A DNA stretch of 39,575 bases from positions 1 through 39,575 of IMG/VR virus record IMGVR_UViG_3300033182_000347. One strand, 5' to 3'. A program made the position numbers and the translations under genes. Of this stretch, positions 31,573-39,575 are shown piece by piece; the first letter of the stretch is position 1, and each line of letters opens with the position of its first letter. This DNA comes from a virus. Below the pieces are notes generated by a model. The model did no database searches. It saw only the letters and a list, made by a program, of their open reading frames with translations, and was not told the origin of the DNA.

Positions 31573-32703
31573 ATGAGTAAGAAAGTATTTCCAACCAAGA
31601 ACCCAAAACATACCAAGTCGTTAGCATTTTTAGATCCCAACGGCGGTGTAGGCTTACAGCGTTACGAAACGCTAAAGTATAAACAGTTTGACAAGTTTAC
31701 TGACAAGCAGTTGGGTTTTTTCTGGCGACCGGAGGAGGTTGATATACTTCGCGACTCCAAAGACTTCAAAGAGCTTAACGAACACGAGCAGCATATCTTT
31801 ACCTCAAACCTAAAAAGACAGATCTTGTTGGACAGTGTCCAGGGCCGTTCTCCCAACCTAGCGTTGCTACCTATTGTTAGTATACCAGAGTTAGAAACTT
31901 GGATTGAAACCTGGGCGTTCAACGAGACTATCCATTCGCGTAGTTATACGCACATTATTCGTAACATTTACTCAGACCCAAGCAAGGTGTTTGACACACT
32001 GCTAGATGTAAAAGAGATTTACGAAACTTCGCAAAGCATTTCCAAGTATTATGATGACTTGATTGAAGCAAGCTCGTGGTATCAGTTGCTAGGCGAAGGC
32101 AAGCACAAGGTAAACGGCAAGGAAGTTGTTGTTGACCGTTATGAACTTAAAAAGAAACTGTGGCTTGCTATTAACAGTGTAAACGCACTTGAAGGTATTC
32201 GTTTTTATGTATCGTTTGCTTGCTCATGGGCATTTGCTGAACTTAAGAAGATGGAAGGTAACGCTAAGATTATTAAACTGATCTGCCGCGATGAAAACCT
32301 ACACCTAGCAAGCACACAAACAATGATTAAGATTCTACCTACAGACGATAAAGACTTTGCTAAGATTGCTGAAGAATGCAAGGACGAAGTTGCACAGATG
32401 TTTGTTGATGTTGTAGAGCAGGAAAAGCGTTGGGCAAGCTATTTGTTTAAAGATGGTTCAATGATTGGTCTTAATGAACAACTGCTAGGCGAATATGTAG
32501 AATGGATCGCACACAAGCGTATGCAGTCACTAGGCCTAGATAGTCCATTCCACGGCGGTTCAAACCCATTGCCTTGGACACAAAAATGGATTGCTGGCGG
32601 CGAAGTTCAAGTAGCACCGCAAGAAACAGAAATCTCTTCCTACGTTGTAGGCGGAACAAAACAAGACGTATCAGAAGATACATTCAAAGGATTCTCACTA
32701 TGA
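31573..32703 (+). CDS. nrdB: Ribonucleotide reductase class Ia, small subunit
   Basis: The 376-residue protein is the ferritin-like radical-generating subunit. Metal ligands D87 ([10 protein letters not shown]), E118 and H121 ([13 protein letters not shown]) and the radical tyrosine Y125 are all present, offset by three from E. coli D84/E115/H118/Y122. The later ligand helix [13 protein letters not shown] is also intact. Start 31573 follows the amidinotransferase stop as TAATATG with AAAGGA upstream; a longer start at 31552 would overlap that gene. The C terminus ends DTFKGFSL, and the next gene starts on its stop (ATGA). Confidence 0.97.
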   Translation: MSKKVFPTKNPKHTKSLAFLDPNGGVGLQRYETLKYKQFDKFTDKQLGFFWRPEEVDILRDSKDFKELNEHEQHIFTSNLKRQILLDSVQGRSPNLALLPIVSIPELETWIETWAFNETIHSRSYTHIIRNIYSDPSKVFDTLLDVKEIYETSQSISKYYDDLIEASSWYQLLGEGKHKVNGKEVVVDRYELKKKLWLAINSVNALEGIRFYVSFACSWAFAELKKMEGNAKIIKLICRDENLHLASTQTMIKILPTDDKDFAKIAEECKDEVAQMFVDVVEQEKRWASYLFKDGSMIGLNEQLLGEYVEWIAHKRMQSLGLDSPFHGGSNPLPWTQKWIAGGEVQVAPQETEISSYVVGGTKQDVSEDTFKGFSL

Positions 32704-32945
32704 TTAAAGTATTCAGTAAACAAATGTGCCCTTACTGCGACAAAGCAAAGCAGTTATTAGAAATGTGGGGCTTTGAGTATACAGAAGTAAAGATTGACGA
32801 GGACGCAGAAGCTCGCGAGTTCTGTCTGGGACAAGGACACCGCTCAGTACCTCAGATTTATATTAATGAAACATGCCTAGAAGGTGGTTACGATGGATTG
32901 TCCGCAGCAGGTAAAGAACGTGTAACAACACTATTAGAAGGTTAA
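32700..32945 (+). CDS. Glutaredoxin
   Basis: The 81-residue protein has the glutaredoxin active site CPYC (residues 10-13), the SVPQIYI cis-proline segment and the GGYDGL glutathione-binding end. It re-reduces the C-terminal cysteine pair of NrdA. The start ATG at 32700 overlaps the nrdB stop (ATGA), which gives a usual glutaredoxin length; an in-frame upstream start within nrdB is a shadow. Confidence 0.95.
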   Translation: MIKVFSKQMCPYCDKAKQLLEMWGFEYTEVKIDEDAEAREFCLGQGHRSVPQIYINETCLEGGYDGLSAAGKERVTTLLEG

Positions 32946-32948
32946 ACA

Positions 32949-33251
32949 ATGAAACAACTAGAACTTAATAAAGTACACTCACTTAAAGTAACTTCGGGCG
33001 AAGAAATTATTGGTAAAGTAATTGAGCAAACAGACTCAACAGTAACGCTGGAACAAGGCATCACTATTGGTATGGGCCAACAAGGCATGCAACTGATTCC
33101 TGCTATGTTTACCTCACTACCCACCGCAAATTTAACGATAAATACTGCTAACATTACAATGGTTGCTGATACGTCTGACGACGTAACTGATGCTTATCGC
33201 GAAGCAACTACAGGAATTAAAACTCCTGACAAGAAGATTATCATGGGGTAG
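32949..33251 (+). CDS. Small barrel-like (Sm-like?) hypothetical protein
   Basis: The 100-residue product has a pattern of short strands, HSLKVTSGEEIIGKVIEQTD then STVTLEQGITIGMG and LTINTANITMVADT, which resembles an Sm-like or SH3-like beta-barrel (the phrase V-SGEEIIGKV is common in such folds). Small proteins of this type are found, as I recall, near nrd genes in marine T4-like phages. The barrel could bind RNA or another protein. Four bases separate it from the glutaredoxin gene. Confidence 0.55.
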   Translation: MKQLELNKVHSLKVTSGEEIIGKVIEQTDSTVTLEQGITIGMGQQGMQLIPAMFTSLPTANLTINTANITMVADTSDDVTDAYREATTGIKTPDKKIIMG

Positions 33252-33259
33252 TATAACGT

Positions 33260-33547
33260 TTGGCGCTTGCACAACGAAAAGGTGATTCAAATTCAGCAGG
33301 CGGGGTAATTAGCGGACCTTGTGCTCCTACGGTATTAATTAACGGCCGTCCTGCAAGTGTAGTAGGAGATAGTGTAACACCACATCCGTGTTGCGGAAAG
33401 CCAGGTTGCAGTCCACATTGCAGTGCAAAAACTACAACCGGATCGCCGACTGTGCTTGCCGAAGGTAAACCCATTGTGCGCAAAGGAGACCCGGATACAT
33501 GCGGCCATCCTCGCTCAAGTTCAAGTCCAAATGTGAATCTACAATAA
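33260..33547 (+). CDS. PAAR-repeat tail spike tip (gp5.4-like)
   Basis: The 95-residue protein is a PAAR domain: LAQRKGDSNSAGGVISGPCA, VLINGRPASVVGDSV, PTVLAEGKPIVRKGDPDTCG. PAAR proteins cap the tail spike and sharpen it for membrane piercing, coordinating a metal near the tip; T4 gp5.4 is the example. The Cys/His-rich middle (HPCCGKPGCSPHC) fits metal binding. The start is TTG at 33260, as an in-frame stop lies 3 codons upstream and no ATG or GTG fits. It precedes a large probable structural gene via TAATATG. Confidence 0.88.
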   Translation: MALAQRKGDSNSAGGVISGPCAPTVLINGRPASVVGDSVTPHPCCGKPGCSPHCSAKTTTGSPTVLAEGKPIVRKGDPDTCGHPRSSSSPNVNLQ

Positions 33548-33548
33548 T

Positions 33549-35414
33549 ATGCAAGGATCAATGACCCCATTAATGTTAATAGCAGGAGAAGGTTTGTTAC
33601 AAAATACAGGCTTGGGCATTAGTACAGATCTACAATCTAAAATTGCTACCTGTGAAGCAGCAGACCCTGCTAATGCATATAAATTAGCACTTAGCGCAGC
33701 ATACACAAATGATGATATGTTTACCTTTGCTAACGATACTTGTCCTGCTATTACTAATGCTATTCCAGACTCGTATACATCAATTGATCCAGAAGTTCCT
33801 GAGATTCTTGCAAGTGATTCTACTGTGTTGCAAGAGTTTCAACCCGAAGGCGCAACACGATTAACTGATCTACTAGAAGAACACTCAAACAATATACTAG
33901 GCAACGGCGATCTAAGTAAGTACGCATCGTACGTTTTTTCGTCACAAGGTCAATTACAGTCATCAAATGAGATACTCAGCAATGCTTCTGCTGCTAACAC
34001 TTATTTAGGTAGTACATTTACTAACTTTGATGACTTAACTACTGGTGGCATATCAAGCATTAGTCTAGCATTTGATGAATTTGGCAACGATATGATAGGT
34101 GCAGGTGCTGCAATTGACTTTGCAAATTTGCAATATTATGGAACCCCGCAAGGGTTGGTTACTATACTAACAAATTTAAATCTACTAGAGTTTGTGTACC
34201 CAGAACTGATTGCACAAGGAATCAATCCCGACGCAGTAAAATATAAAATTAGCAATGCAGAGCAATTGTCTTTTGTTGTGCAGAAAAAGTGTTACGAAGC
34301 ATTTAAGACTGTCACAGGTCAGAAACTTGCCACTATGAAAACAGTATTGCGTGTTACCAGTGCTGATGTAACTAGTTTAGCTGATCTGCTCAATACATTT
34401 AAGTTGTTTCCACGCTCACGACAAACACTTAACAGCGTTACTAGGTACGGACGTCGATCAATTTATGTTAACAACACTGGTTCTGTTAATGAGCAGTTTA
34501 AAGAGTTAGGAAAAGATTATTATTCAGTTATGCCAAAAGATGTATGCGATGCTAACGTTGCATTTCGTCGTAGTTTACAACAAGTTAAGAATATCTCTGC
34601 AATGAACTCAACGTCGTTTGGCACAACTATTAGTCAGCTTGAAAGCAACTACGGATTAGATGCAATTAATTCGCTAACTCAAGCGTTGCCAGCTGATACT
34701 CATGAATTTTACACCAATACGTTCGCAGCAAACTCTGCATCAAATATAGCAGAATTTATAGGTTCTCCTGCTGGTATTGTGCATACCGAACAATTATCTA
34801 TCGTCAACGAAAATATCGCATACCTGAATGCACAAGGAGCACTTGATGAAATTACTACTGATTTCACTAACCTGGCTGCATTTTGTAATACCGTACTAGA
34901 TGGTATAACACCTGTATCAATTCCGGGATATAGTAGTTACTTAGATCATGATTCGGGCATTGCTGCGGTACTTGTAGGTGTTACTACTAAAATTTCCACA
35001 TTAACCACAAACTACCCAACACAAGTTGCTGCACTAAATGGTGCATATAACGAAATAGCAGCACACATTAACACAGAACAACGGAACCTAACATCTGCTG
35101 GTATTGATTTTTCCGAAACAATTGGGACGCCTAGCTCAATACAGAATCTGGTTTCCAACTTACACTCGTTTGGTACACAGAGTGAACGTCGTGGAATTGC
35201 CGAAGTACTTGAAAAAACAGCAGATCTCTCAACAAGAGCTGGACAGGCATTAGTTGCTGCATTGCGAGAAGGCAGAAATTTACAAAAACTAGATTCAATA
35301 GGCATACAAACAGATATGTTACCGCCGAATGTAACGCAACCTACTGATTCTGCTGACATTTCTCAGGGCAAATATTCATTGACAGAAGCCCTAAACTCCG
35401 TTATACTAGACTAG
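33549..35414 (+). CDS. Large probable tail or virion structural protein
   Basis: The 621-residue protein is rich in Ala, Ser, Thr, Asn and Leu, largely helical, with no membrane segment or enzyme motif. Notable segments are LKTVLRVTSADVTSLADLLNTF-like helices in the middle and a C terminus with NLQKLDSIGIQTDML. I cannot match it to a T4 protein. Its place directly after the PAAR tip, with a TAATATG junction, suggests a virion or baseplate component; conserved proteins in this position occur in marine myoviruses from memory. A sigma-70-like promoter for the next gene lies within its last codons. Confidence 0.6.
   Translation: MQGSMTPLMLIAGEGLLQNTGLGISTDLQSKIATCEAADPANAYKLALSAAYTNDDMFTFANDTCPAITNAIPDSYTSIDPEVPEILASDSTVLQEFQPEGATRLTDLLEEHSNNILGNGDLSKYASYVFSSQGQLQSSNEILSNASAANTYLGSTFTNFDDLTTGGISSISLAFDEFGNDMIGAGAAIDFANLQYYGTPQGLVTILTNLNLLEFVYPELIAQGINPDAVKYKISNAEQLSFVVQKKCYEAFKTVTGQKLATMKTVLRVTSADVTSLADLLNTFKLFPRSRQTLNSVTRYGRRSIYVNNTGSVNEQFKELGKDYYSVMPKDVCDANVAFRRSLQQVKNISAMNSTSFGTTISQLESNYGLDAINSLTQALPADTHEFYTNTFAANSASNIAEFIGSPAGIVHTEQLSIVNENIAYLNAQGALDEITTDFTNLAAFCNTVLDGITPVSIPGYSSYLDHDSGIAAVLVGVTTKISTLTTNYPTQVAALNGAYNEIAAHINTEQRNLTSAGIDFSETIGTPSSIQNLVSNLHSFGTQSERRGIAEVLEKTADLSTRAGQALVAALREGRNLQKLDSIGIQTDMLPPNVTQPTDSADISQGKYSLTEALNSVILD
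35379..35407 (+). promoter_or_regulatory. sigma-70-like promoter
   Basis: TTGACA (35379-35384), a 17-nt spacer and TATACT (35402-35407) lie in the end of the large structural gene. Transcription would start near 35414 and leave a leader of about 26 nt with CTGGAG (35427-35432) 7 nt before the GTG at 35440. It probably also serves the DNA ligase gene. Confidence 0.75.
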
Positions 35415-35439
35415 TAATTTAAACAACTGGAGATCAACT

Positions 35440-35703
35440 GTGGGTATTTTTGAAAAAGTAGCAAATTTCTTTAATCGCGAATCTGCGACAGAAACTGATC
35501 CTTACACAGACATTGCAAGTACCGACGGTGTTCACTACAACCACGCAAAAATTACTCATAAACAGGCTGTTCGCAAAATGGCTGAATATGGCATGAGTGC
35601 AAAATACAACATTCACGACAAGAAATGGGTTGTTGAATACAACCGTCAGATGGAAGTATCTGAATCATTCCGTGAAGCAGTAGAAGCAATCAAGGTAGAC
35701 TAA
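35440..35703 (+). CDS. Small hypothetical protein before ligase
   Basis: The 87-residue protein begins with GTG at 35440, supported by GGAG at good spacing. It starts GIFEKVANFFNRESATE and includes TDGVHYNHAKITHKQAVRKM and KKWVVEYNRQMEVSESFREA. It is a small basic-acidic mixed protein without recognised domain. A sigma-70-like promoter just upstream and a two-base gap to the ligase gene suggest they form an early or middle operon, so it may be a DNA-metabolism accessory factor. Confidence 0.65.
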   Translation: MGIFEKVANFFNRESATETDPYTDIASTDGVHYNHAKITHKQAVRKMAEYGMSAKYNIHDKKWVVEYNRQMEVSESFREAVEAIKVD

Positions 35704-35704
35704 C

Positions 35705-37033
35705 ATGCCTGTGAGCTGGATTCATAAAATGAACGAAAGCAATAGTCGCTTACACAAAGAAGCAACTATTGAAAAGGCAGTAGCAGCACGTCAACTCGGC
35801 GACAAGAGTGCCGAATGGTTTATTCAAGGTGCTTATCTAGCATATAATCCATACCTTGTGTATAATATCAAGAAGGTTCCTACAACAGAAGGCATTGAGG
35901 ATAACGAAAACCCGTTTGATGAATTCAGAATGCTGTTAGGCGAACTAAGTGCTCGCACAATCACTGGCAACGAAGCAATTGGTGCTGTAGATGCTATGAG
36001 CCAACGCTTTGACTCGGACACTTGGAACAACTTCTGCGCACCTGTTATCCGTAAGGACCTGCGTGTAGGCGCAACACTTAAAACATTTAACAAAAAACTC
36101 AAAGGTGGCTCATACGAAATACCAGTATTTGAATGCCAACTAGCGACAGACAGCAACAAACACCAAAAGAAACTAACAGGCGTAAAGTTTATTCAACGCA
36201 AGTTAGATGGTGTGCGTGTTATTGCTATTTGTCGTAAAGGTAAGTGCGCATTATACTCGCGCAACGGCAAACCGCTAGAAAACTTTGAGTTTATTCGCCG
36301 CCAAATAGAGGATGTAAGCCTTGTTATTGGCAATGCAATCTCATCACAAGAGTTTGTGTTGGATGGCGAAGTAATGAGCAACTCGTTTCAAGACCTAATG
36401 AAGCAAGTTCATCGCAAGAATAATGCGCAAACAGACGACGCAGTATTCCATATTTTTGATATACTACACTACGGTGCTTTTTACAAAGGCATTAGCAAGA
36501 TTGTTCAACGCGAACGGTTAAATACTTTAAACCATATCAAGTATTGGGTTGATCAACAGCCAAGTCTGACGATTGAAGACCATATGCAACTGGATTTAAG
36601 CCTTAATGAAGGACACAATCAAATGCAGCGTTACGCAGAAGATTGTGTAGCACAAGGTTACGAAGGCATTATGATTAAAGATGCTCTCGCACCTTACGAG
36701 TGCAAACGCAGTACACACTGGATGAAGTGGAAGCCAGTTATTACCGTTGATTTGGAGGTAGTAAATGTTGAAGAAGGCACAGGACGAAATGCGGGACGTC
36801 TCGGCGCACTGGTATGCCAAGGCATTGACGACGGCAGAGAAATTCATGTTAACGTCGGTAGCGGTTTATCTGACGGGGATCGTGATGCTTTTTGGGCTGA
36901 TCGTGACAGCCTGTTGGGTCATACAGTAGAAATCAAAGCAGACGCTATTACACAGAACCAAGACGGTACATATAGCCTACGTTTTCCGCGCTTTGAACGC
37001 TTCAGAACTATTGAAGTTGGCTCAAAAATCTGA
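35705..37033 (+). CDS. 30: ATP-dependent DNA ligase (gp30-like)
   Basis: The 442-residue protein joins nicks in phage DNA using ATP. The adenylated lysine lies in KLDGVR (K166, motif I). Other motifs are SRNGKPLENF (III), FVLDGEVM (IIIa/IV), EGIMIKD (IV) and WMKWKP (V), followed by the OB-fold region DLEVVNVEEGTGRNAGRLG and SLRFPRFERFR. T4 gp30 is 487 residues; this one is slightly shorter. The start at 35705 is two bases after the preceding stop. A late promoter for the next gene overlaps its TGA. Confidence 0.94.
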   Translation: MPVSWIHKMNESNSRLHKEATIEKAVAARQLGDKSAEWFIQGAYLAYNPYLVYNIKKVPTTEGIEDNENPFDEFRMLLGELSARTITGNEAIGAVDAMSQRFDSDTWNNFCAPVIRKDLRVGATLKTFNKKLKGGSYEIPVFECQLATDSNKHQKKLTGVKFIQRKLDGVRVIAICRKGKCALYSRNGKPLENFEFIRRQIEDVSLVIGNAISSQEFVLDGEVMSNSFQDLMKQVHRKNNAQTDDAVFHIFDILHYGAFYKGISKIVQRERLNTLNHIKYWVDQQPSLTIEDHMQLDLSLNEGHNQMQRYAEDCVAQGYEGIMIKDALAPYECKRSTHWMKWKPVITVDLEVVNVEEGTGRNAGRLGALVCQGIDDGREIHVNVGSGLSDGDRDAFWADRDSLLGHTVEIKADAITQNQDGTYSLRFPRFERFRTIEVGSKI

Positions 37034-37039
37034 TAAATA
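37032..37039 (+). promoter_or_regulatory. T4-type late promoter (GATAAATA), predicted leaderless
   Basis: GATAAATA overlaps the ligase stop codon and is followed by exactly 5 nt to the ATG at 37045, so the late transcript should start on the first codon. A nearer ATG at 37041 is out of frame with the long gene. Confidence 0.7.
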
Positions 37040-37044
37040 CATGA

Positions 37045-38985
37045 ATGTTTCTTAACGTAATAACACTATTCATCGCACTATCTATTAGTGCAGTAGCGAT
37101 TTATTATTCAGTAGCAGGCCTTGCTACTATCTTCGCTGCGAGTGTTATACCTATTATCATTATGGGAACCACGCTTGAGATTGCTAAACTTGTTACGGCA
37201 GTTTGGCTACACAAACACTGGCGTGATGCTGTGTGGTGGCTTAAAACATATCTAGCAACTGCTGTTATTGTGTTGATGTTTATTACCTCAATGGGTATTT
37301 TTGGTTTCTTATCTAAGTCACACATAGAACAAGCAGCAGCAAGTGACGAACAAACTGCTAAGATTGAATCAATCACTAACAAAGTAAGTCGTGCAGAGAT
37401 TAAGATCAAACGCTACCAAGACGAGATTGCACGTTTAAGTTCTGGCGAAGCAGATACTCGCGTTGATACACTCATTGAGCGTGAGCAAAAAGAACTTAAT
37501 CGTATTACTGGTGTAGTTAATGCAGAAAAGCAAACTGCTCGCGACGCTACTCAACGTACCGTTGACAGTTTAAATGCTAACTTGGCAGCAGCTCGTGATG
37601 CACACACAGCAGAAATGCCTGCTCTAACCAAAGCAGCAACATCGTGTTGGAACTGTAAGGAAGAAGAAGCAGCGATTAAAGCAGCTAAGGATAAGTTTGC
37701 AGAAACAGAAGCACGAATCAATCAACAAGTTGATGATGCTAGAGCAGCACTAAAGACAGAACTTTCTCGCATTGATGATAAGTATAAACTTCAGTTTGAT
37801 GATGTGAACAAGCGTCTAGCAAAACTTAAAAAGCAGTCAGAAACCAAAACTGGTAACATTGACGAGCGTATTGCTAAACTTGAAAAGGACATTGAAACTG
37901 AACAGGCTGCTGTAGACGTTGTTCGTGAGGAAAAGGCTGTATTAGAAAGCAAGTTCCGTCAACTAGAAGCAGAAGTTGGTCCAGTAAAGTACATTGCACA
38001 ATTTGTATACGGACCAGAAGCAGGCCGAGACTTACTTGAAGAAGCAGTGCGTTGGGTAATCATTACAATCATATTTGTATTTGACCCGCTTGCTGTCCTA
38101 CTACTAATTGCAAGCCAATACTCGTTTGAGATGGCACGAGATAAAAAGAAGAAAGATGATACAGGATCTGATCCAGACCTTAACATACCCGATACAACAT
38201 ATAATGTCAGCCTGCAGACGGCGCCGATTCCAACGCCAAGTGCAGCGCCAGAACCAGAAACGATTGAACCGCCGCTAATACCGGACTTCCCAGAACGCGA
38301 ACAACCCGCAGATCAAGAGCGCGAGTCGCTTGATACAACACCTGCGCCTAAGAAAAAAGCGTCAAAAAAGAAAAAGAAAGTTTCAAAAAAAAAGATAGTG
38401 GAGCCTAAACAGGAAGAAAAGCCTGTTGAAAAAACGGAAACCAAGGATGAACCCAGTATTACAGGAGCTAGTAAACCTAATGCTAGACCAGCCAAAAAAG
38501 CAAAAGCAAAAAAACAAGCCAAACCCATTAGAAATGAAAAAGTGGCTAAAGAAGTTCAAGAAGAAACCTTCTTAGACGACCCAAACGCATTACGCAACGA
38601 CAATCCAAGTTCACAACTAGTTCGTTCAGGCGAGTATATCAACTATAAAGGTAAGTTATACAAGGACGAAGCATTAATTGTTTCACATCCTGAACTTGAA
38701 TTAGACTACTACCTAAAACATCGTGTTCCATTTGGCCCACGCTTCCCAGAGAAGATGCATGCTAACCGTCTTTTCATCCGCACTGACTTACTTCCAACTA
38801 AATTATATAGAAGCAATGGCGAAGAATGGGAACTACAAGACAAGAACATTCTACACCGTCAATCTTACTCACAAGATTATATTCAAGTATTGATTGACAA
38901 AGTAGCAGAAGGCGAGTATAATCCAGAGCTGCTCAACGATATTGAGAAGCAACTAATCAAAGAACAAATATCAGATGAATTCTAA
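37045..38985 (+). CDS. Membrane-anchored coiled-coil protein
   Basis: This 646-residue protein has three hydrophobic segments near the N terminus (about residues 3-21, 24-43, 68-89), a long charged coiled coil (about 100-325), a fourth membrane segment (about 336-358, [20 protein letters not shown]), a Pro/Lys-rich linker ([14 protein letters not shown]) and a folded C-terminal domain of ~120 residues. A CWNC pair (C201, C204) lies in the coiled coil. Similar membrane/coiled-coil proteins occur in marine T4-like phages; none is characterised to my knowledge. The late leaderless start suggests action late in infection, for example at the envelope during assembly or lysis control. The next gene follows as TAATATG. 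Confidence 0.75.
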   Translation: MFLNVITLFIALSISAVAIYYSVAGLATIFAASVIPIIIMGTTLEIAKLVTAVWLHKHWRDAVWWLKTYLATAVIVLMFITSMGIFGFLSKSHIEQAAASDEQTAKIESITNKVSRAEIKIKRYQDEIARLSSGEADTRVDTLIEREQKELNRITGVVNAEKQTARDATQRTVDSLNANLAAARDAHTAEMPALTKAATSCWNCKEEEAAIKAAKDKFAETEARINQQVDDARAALKTELSRIDDKYKLQFDDVNKRLAKLKKQSETKTGNIDERIAKLEKDIETEQAAVDVVREEKAVLESKFRQLEAEVGPVKYIAQFVYGPEAGRDLLEEAVRWVIITIIFVFDPLAVLLLIASQYSFEMARDKKKKDDTGSDPDLNIPDTTYNVSLQTAPIPTPSAAPEPETIEPPLIPDFPEREQPADQERESLDTTPAPKKKASKKKKKVSKKKIVEPKQEEKPVEKTETKDEPSITGASKPNARPAKKAKAKKQAKPIRNEKVAKEVQEETFLDDPNALRNDNPSSQLVRSGEYINYKGKLYKDEALIVSHPELELDYYLKHRVPFGPRFPEKMHANRLFIRTDLLPTKLYRSNGEEWELQDKNILHRQSYSQDYIQVLIDKVAEGEYNPELLNDIEKQLIKEQISDEF

Positions 38986-38986
38986 T

Positions 38987-39575
38987 ATGGCAGAAGAAGA
39001 ACAAAACATTACAACTTGCTCGTTTTGCGGCAAGGCAAAAGAAGATGTGACAAAACTCATTGTAGGTGAGGGTGCTGGCATCTGTAATGAGTGTGTTGAC
39101 TACTGCGTAGATCTATTGGTTGTTGATCACCACGAAGAAAAGCAAGACACACTTAAAAACATTAATCCAGTTAAACTAAAAGAATACTTAGATGCACATG
39201 TTATTGGACAAGACCAAGCCAAAATGGTGTTAAGTGTAGCAGTTGCTAACCACTACAAGCGTATCAACAAAAAGTCACCGGGTAAACTAGACAAAAGTAA
39301 TGTGTTGCTACTAGGACCTACAGGTTCAGGCAAGACATTACTTGCTAAAACTATTGCTGAATACTTGGATGTTCCATTTGCTATTGCTGACGCTACTAGT
39401 CTAACAGAAGCAGGTTATGTAGGCGACGATGTTGAAGTATTAATCTCAAGACTTATACAAAATGCCGACGGCGACATTGATCGTGTAGAGCGTGGTATTA
39501 TCTTTATTGACGAAGTTGATAAGATCAGCCGCAAAGGCGAGTCGGCAAGCATCACTCGCGACGTATCAGGTGAAG
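38987..39575 (+). CDS. clpX: ClpX-like AAA+ unfoldase, 3' end cut by window
   Basis: The first 196 residues are clearly ClpX, the ATPase that unfolds proteins for the ClpP protease. The N-terminal zinc-binding domain has CSFCGK (C11, C14) and CNECVDYC (C33, C36). The AAA+ domain has Walker A GPTGSGKT (110-117), the pore-1-loop region AGYVGDDVE, and Walker [11 protein letters not shown] with D175-E176. The frame runs off the window after ITRDVSGE. The start at 38987 follows the membrane-protein stop as TAATATG. No ClpP is present in this window. It may redirect the host ClpP, act alone as an unfoldase, or assist virion assembly. Confidence 0.93.
   Translation, partial: MAEEEQNITTCSFCGKAKEDVTKLIVGEGAGICNECVDYCVDLLVVDHHEEKQDTLKNINPVKLKEYLDAHVIGQDQAKMVLSVAVANHYKRINKKSPGKLDKSNVLLLGPTGSGKTLLAKTIAEYLDVPFAIADATSLTEAGYVGDDVEVLISRLIQNADGDIDRVERGIIFIDEVDKISRKGESASITRDVSGE

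Noticed and set aside
33260-33547. PAAR protein as part of a type VI secretion system or toxin
   Set aside because: No VgrG, Hcp, TssB/C or toxin domain is near; in a T4-like genome a tail-tip role is the direct reading.
33241-33570. Antisense open frame of 109 codons over the PAAR gene
   Set aside because: The PAAR repeats on the plus strand are unmistakable; the reverse frame is a shadow.
35012-35359. Antisense open frame of 115 codons
   Set aside because: It lies wholly within the large structural gene at 33549-35414 and has no signals of its own.
1-39575. tRNA genes, CRISPR arrays, insertion sequences or integrase
   Set aside because: Intergenic gaps are too short for tRNAs or arrays, and no transposase, integrase or regular spacer repeats are visible.

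Overview
This window is a piece of a T4-like myovirus genome, most likely a marine one related to the cyanophage and pelagiphage branches. The evidence is a T4-type replication and repair set (UvsW helicase, gp61 primase, gp41 helicase, ATP-dependent DNA ligase, and a probable gp62 clamp-loader subunit), class Ia ribonucleotide reductase with glutaredoxin, a PAAR spike tip, tail-fibre-like genes, and many copies of a T4-type late promoter (NNTAAATA). There are no tRNA genes, integrase, CRISPR array or insertion sequence. Coding density is near complete: no gap exceeds about 100 bases. No photosynthesis gene is visible, so the host cannot be named from this piece.

Layout. 1-7.2 kb: uvsW, an amidinotransferase, conserved hypotheticals, a gp62-like gene, a zinc-finger protein, a glycosyltransferase-like protein, a very small protein carrying landmarks of bacterial DNA polymerase III alpha, a sulfotransferase-like P-loop protein and a minus-strand gene. 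7.2-12.6 kb: virion and adhesin genes, four on the plus strand (one with a LamG-like domain) and three on the minus strand (one with a PA14-like domain). 12.7-17.9 kb: radical SAM, SGNH hydrolase, primase, second radical SAM, gp41 helicase. 17.9-24.3 kb: mostly unknown, probably late genes, including a large protein with nucleotidyltransferase- and ligase-like motifs and a 90-residue gene with its own promoter, strong ribosome site and terminator. 24.3-28 kb: third radical SAM, PD-(D/E)XK nuclease, beta-helix adhesin. 28-33.2 kb: nrdA, a second amidinotransferase, nrdB, glutaredoxin, a small barrel-like protein. 33.2-39.6 kb: PAAR tip, large probable structural protein, DNA ligase, membrane coiled-coil protein, and the start of a ClpX gene cut by the window end.

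Two themes stand out. First, transcription and translation signals follow a tight grammar. At four genes a sigma-70-like -10 box lies exactly 6 nt before the start codon, and at four others the late box lies exactly 5 nt before it, so these mRNAs should be leaderless. Most other genes are coupled by overlapping or near-overlapping stop/start signals (ATGA, TAATG, TAATATG). Second, accessory enzyme genes (two amidinotransferases, three radical SAM proteins, SGNH hydrolase, glycosyltransferase-like, sulfotransferase-like) sit inside or beside core replication and nucleotide operons, joined by the same couplings. This looks like a dispersed metabolic or modification gene set whose substrates are unknown. 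Best candidates for something new: the mini-DnaE-like protein, the amidinotransferase pair that seems to lack the usual catalytic Asp, the leaderless grammar, and phage ClpX.
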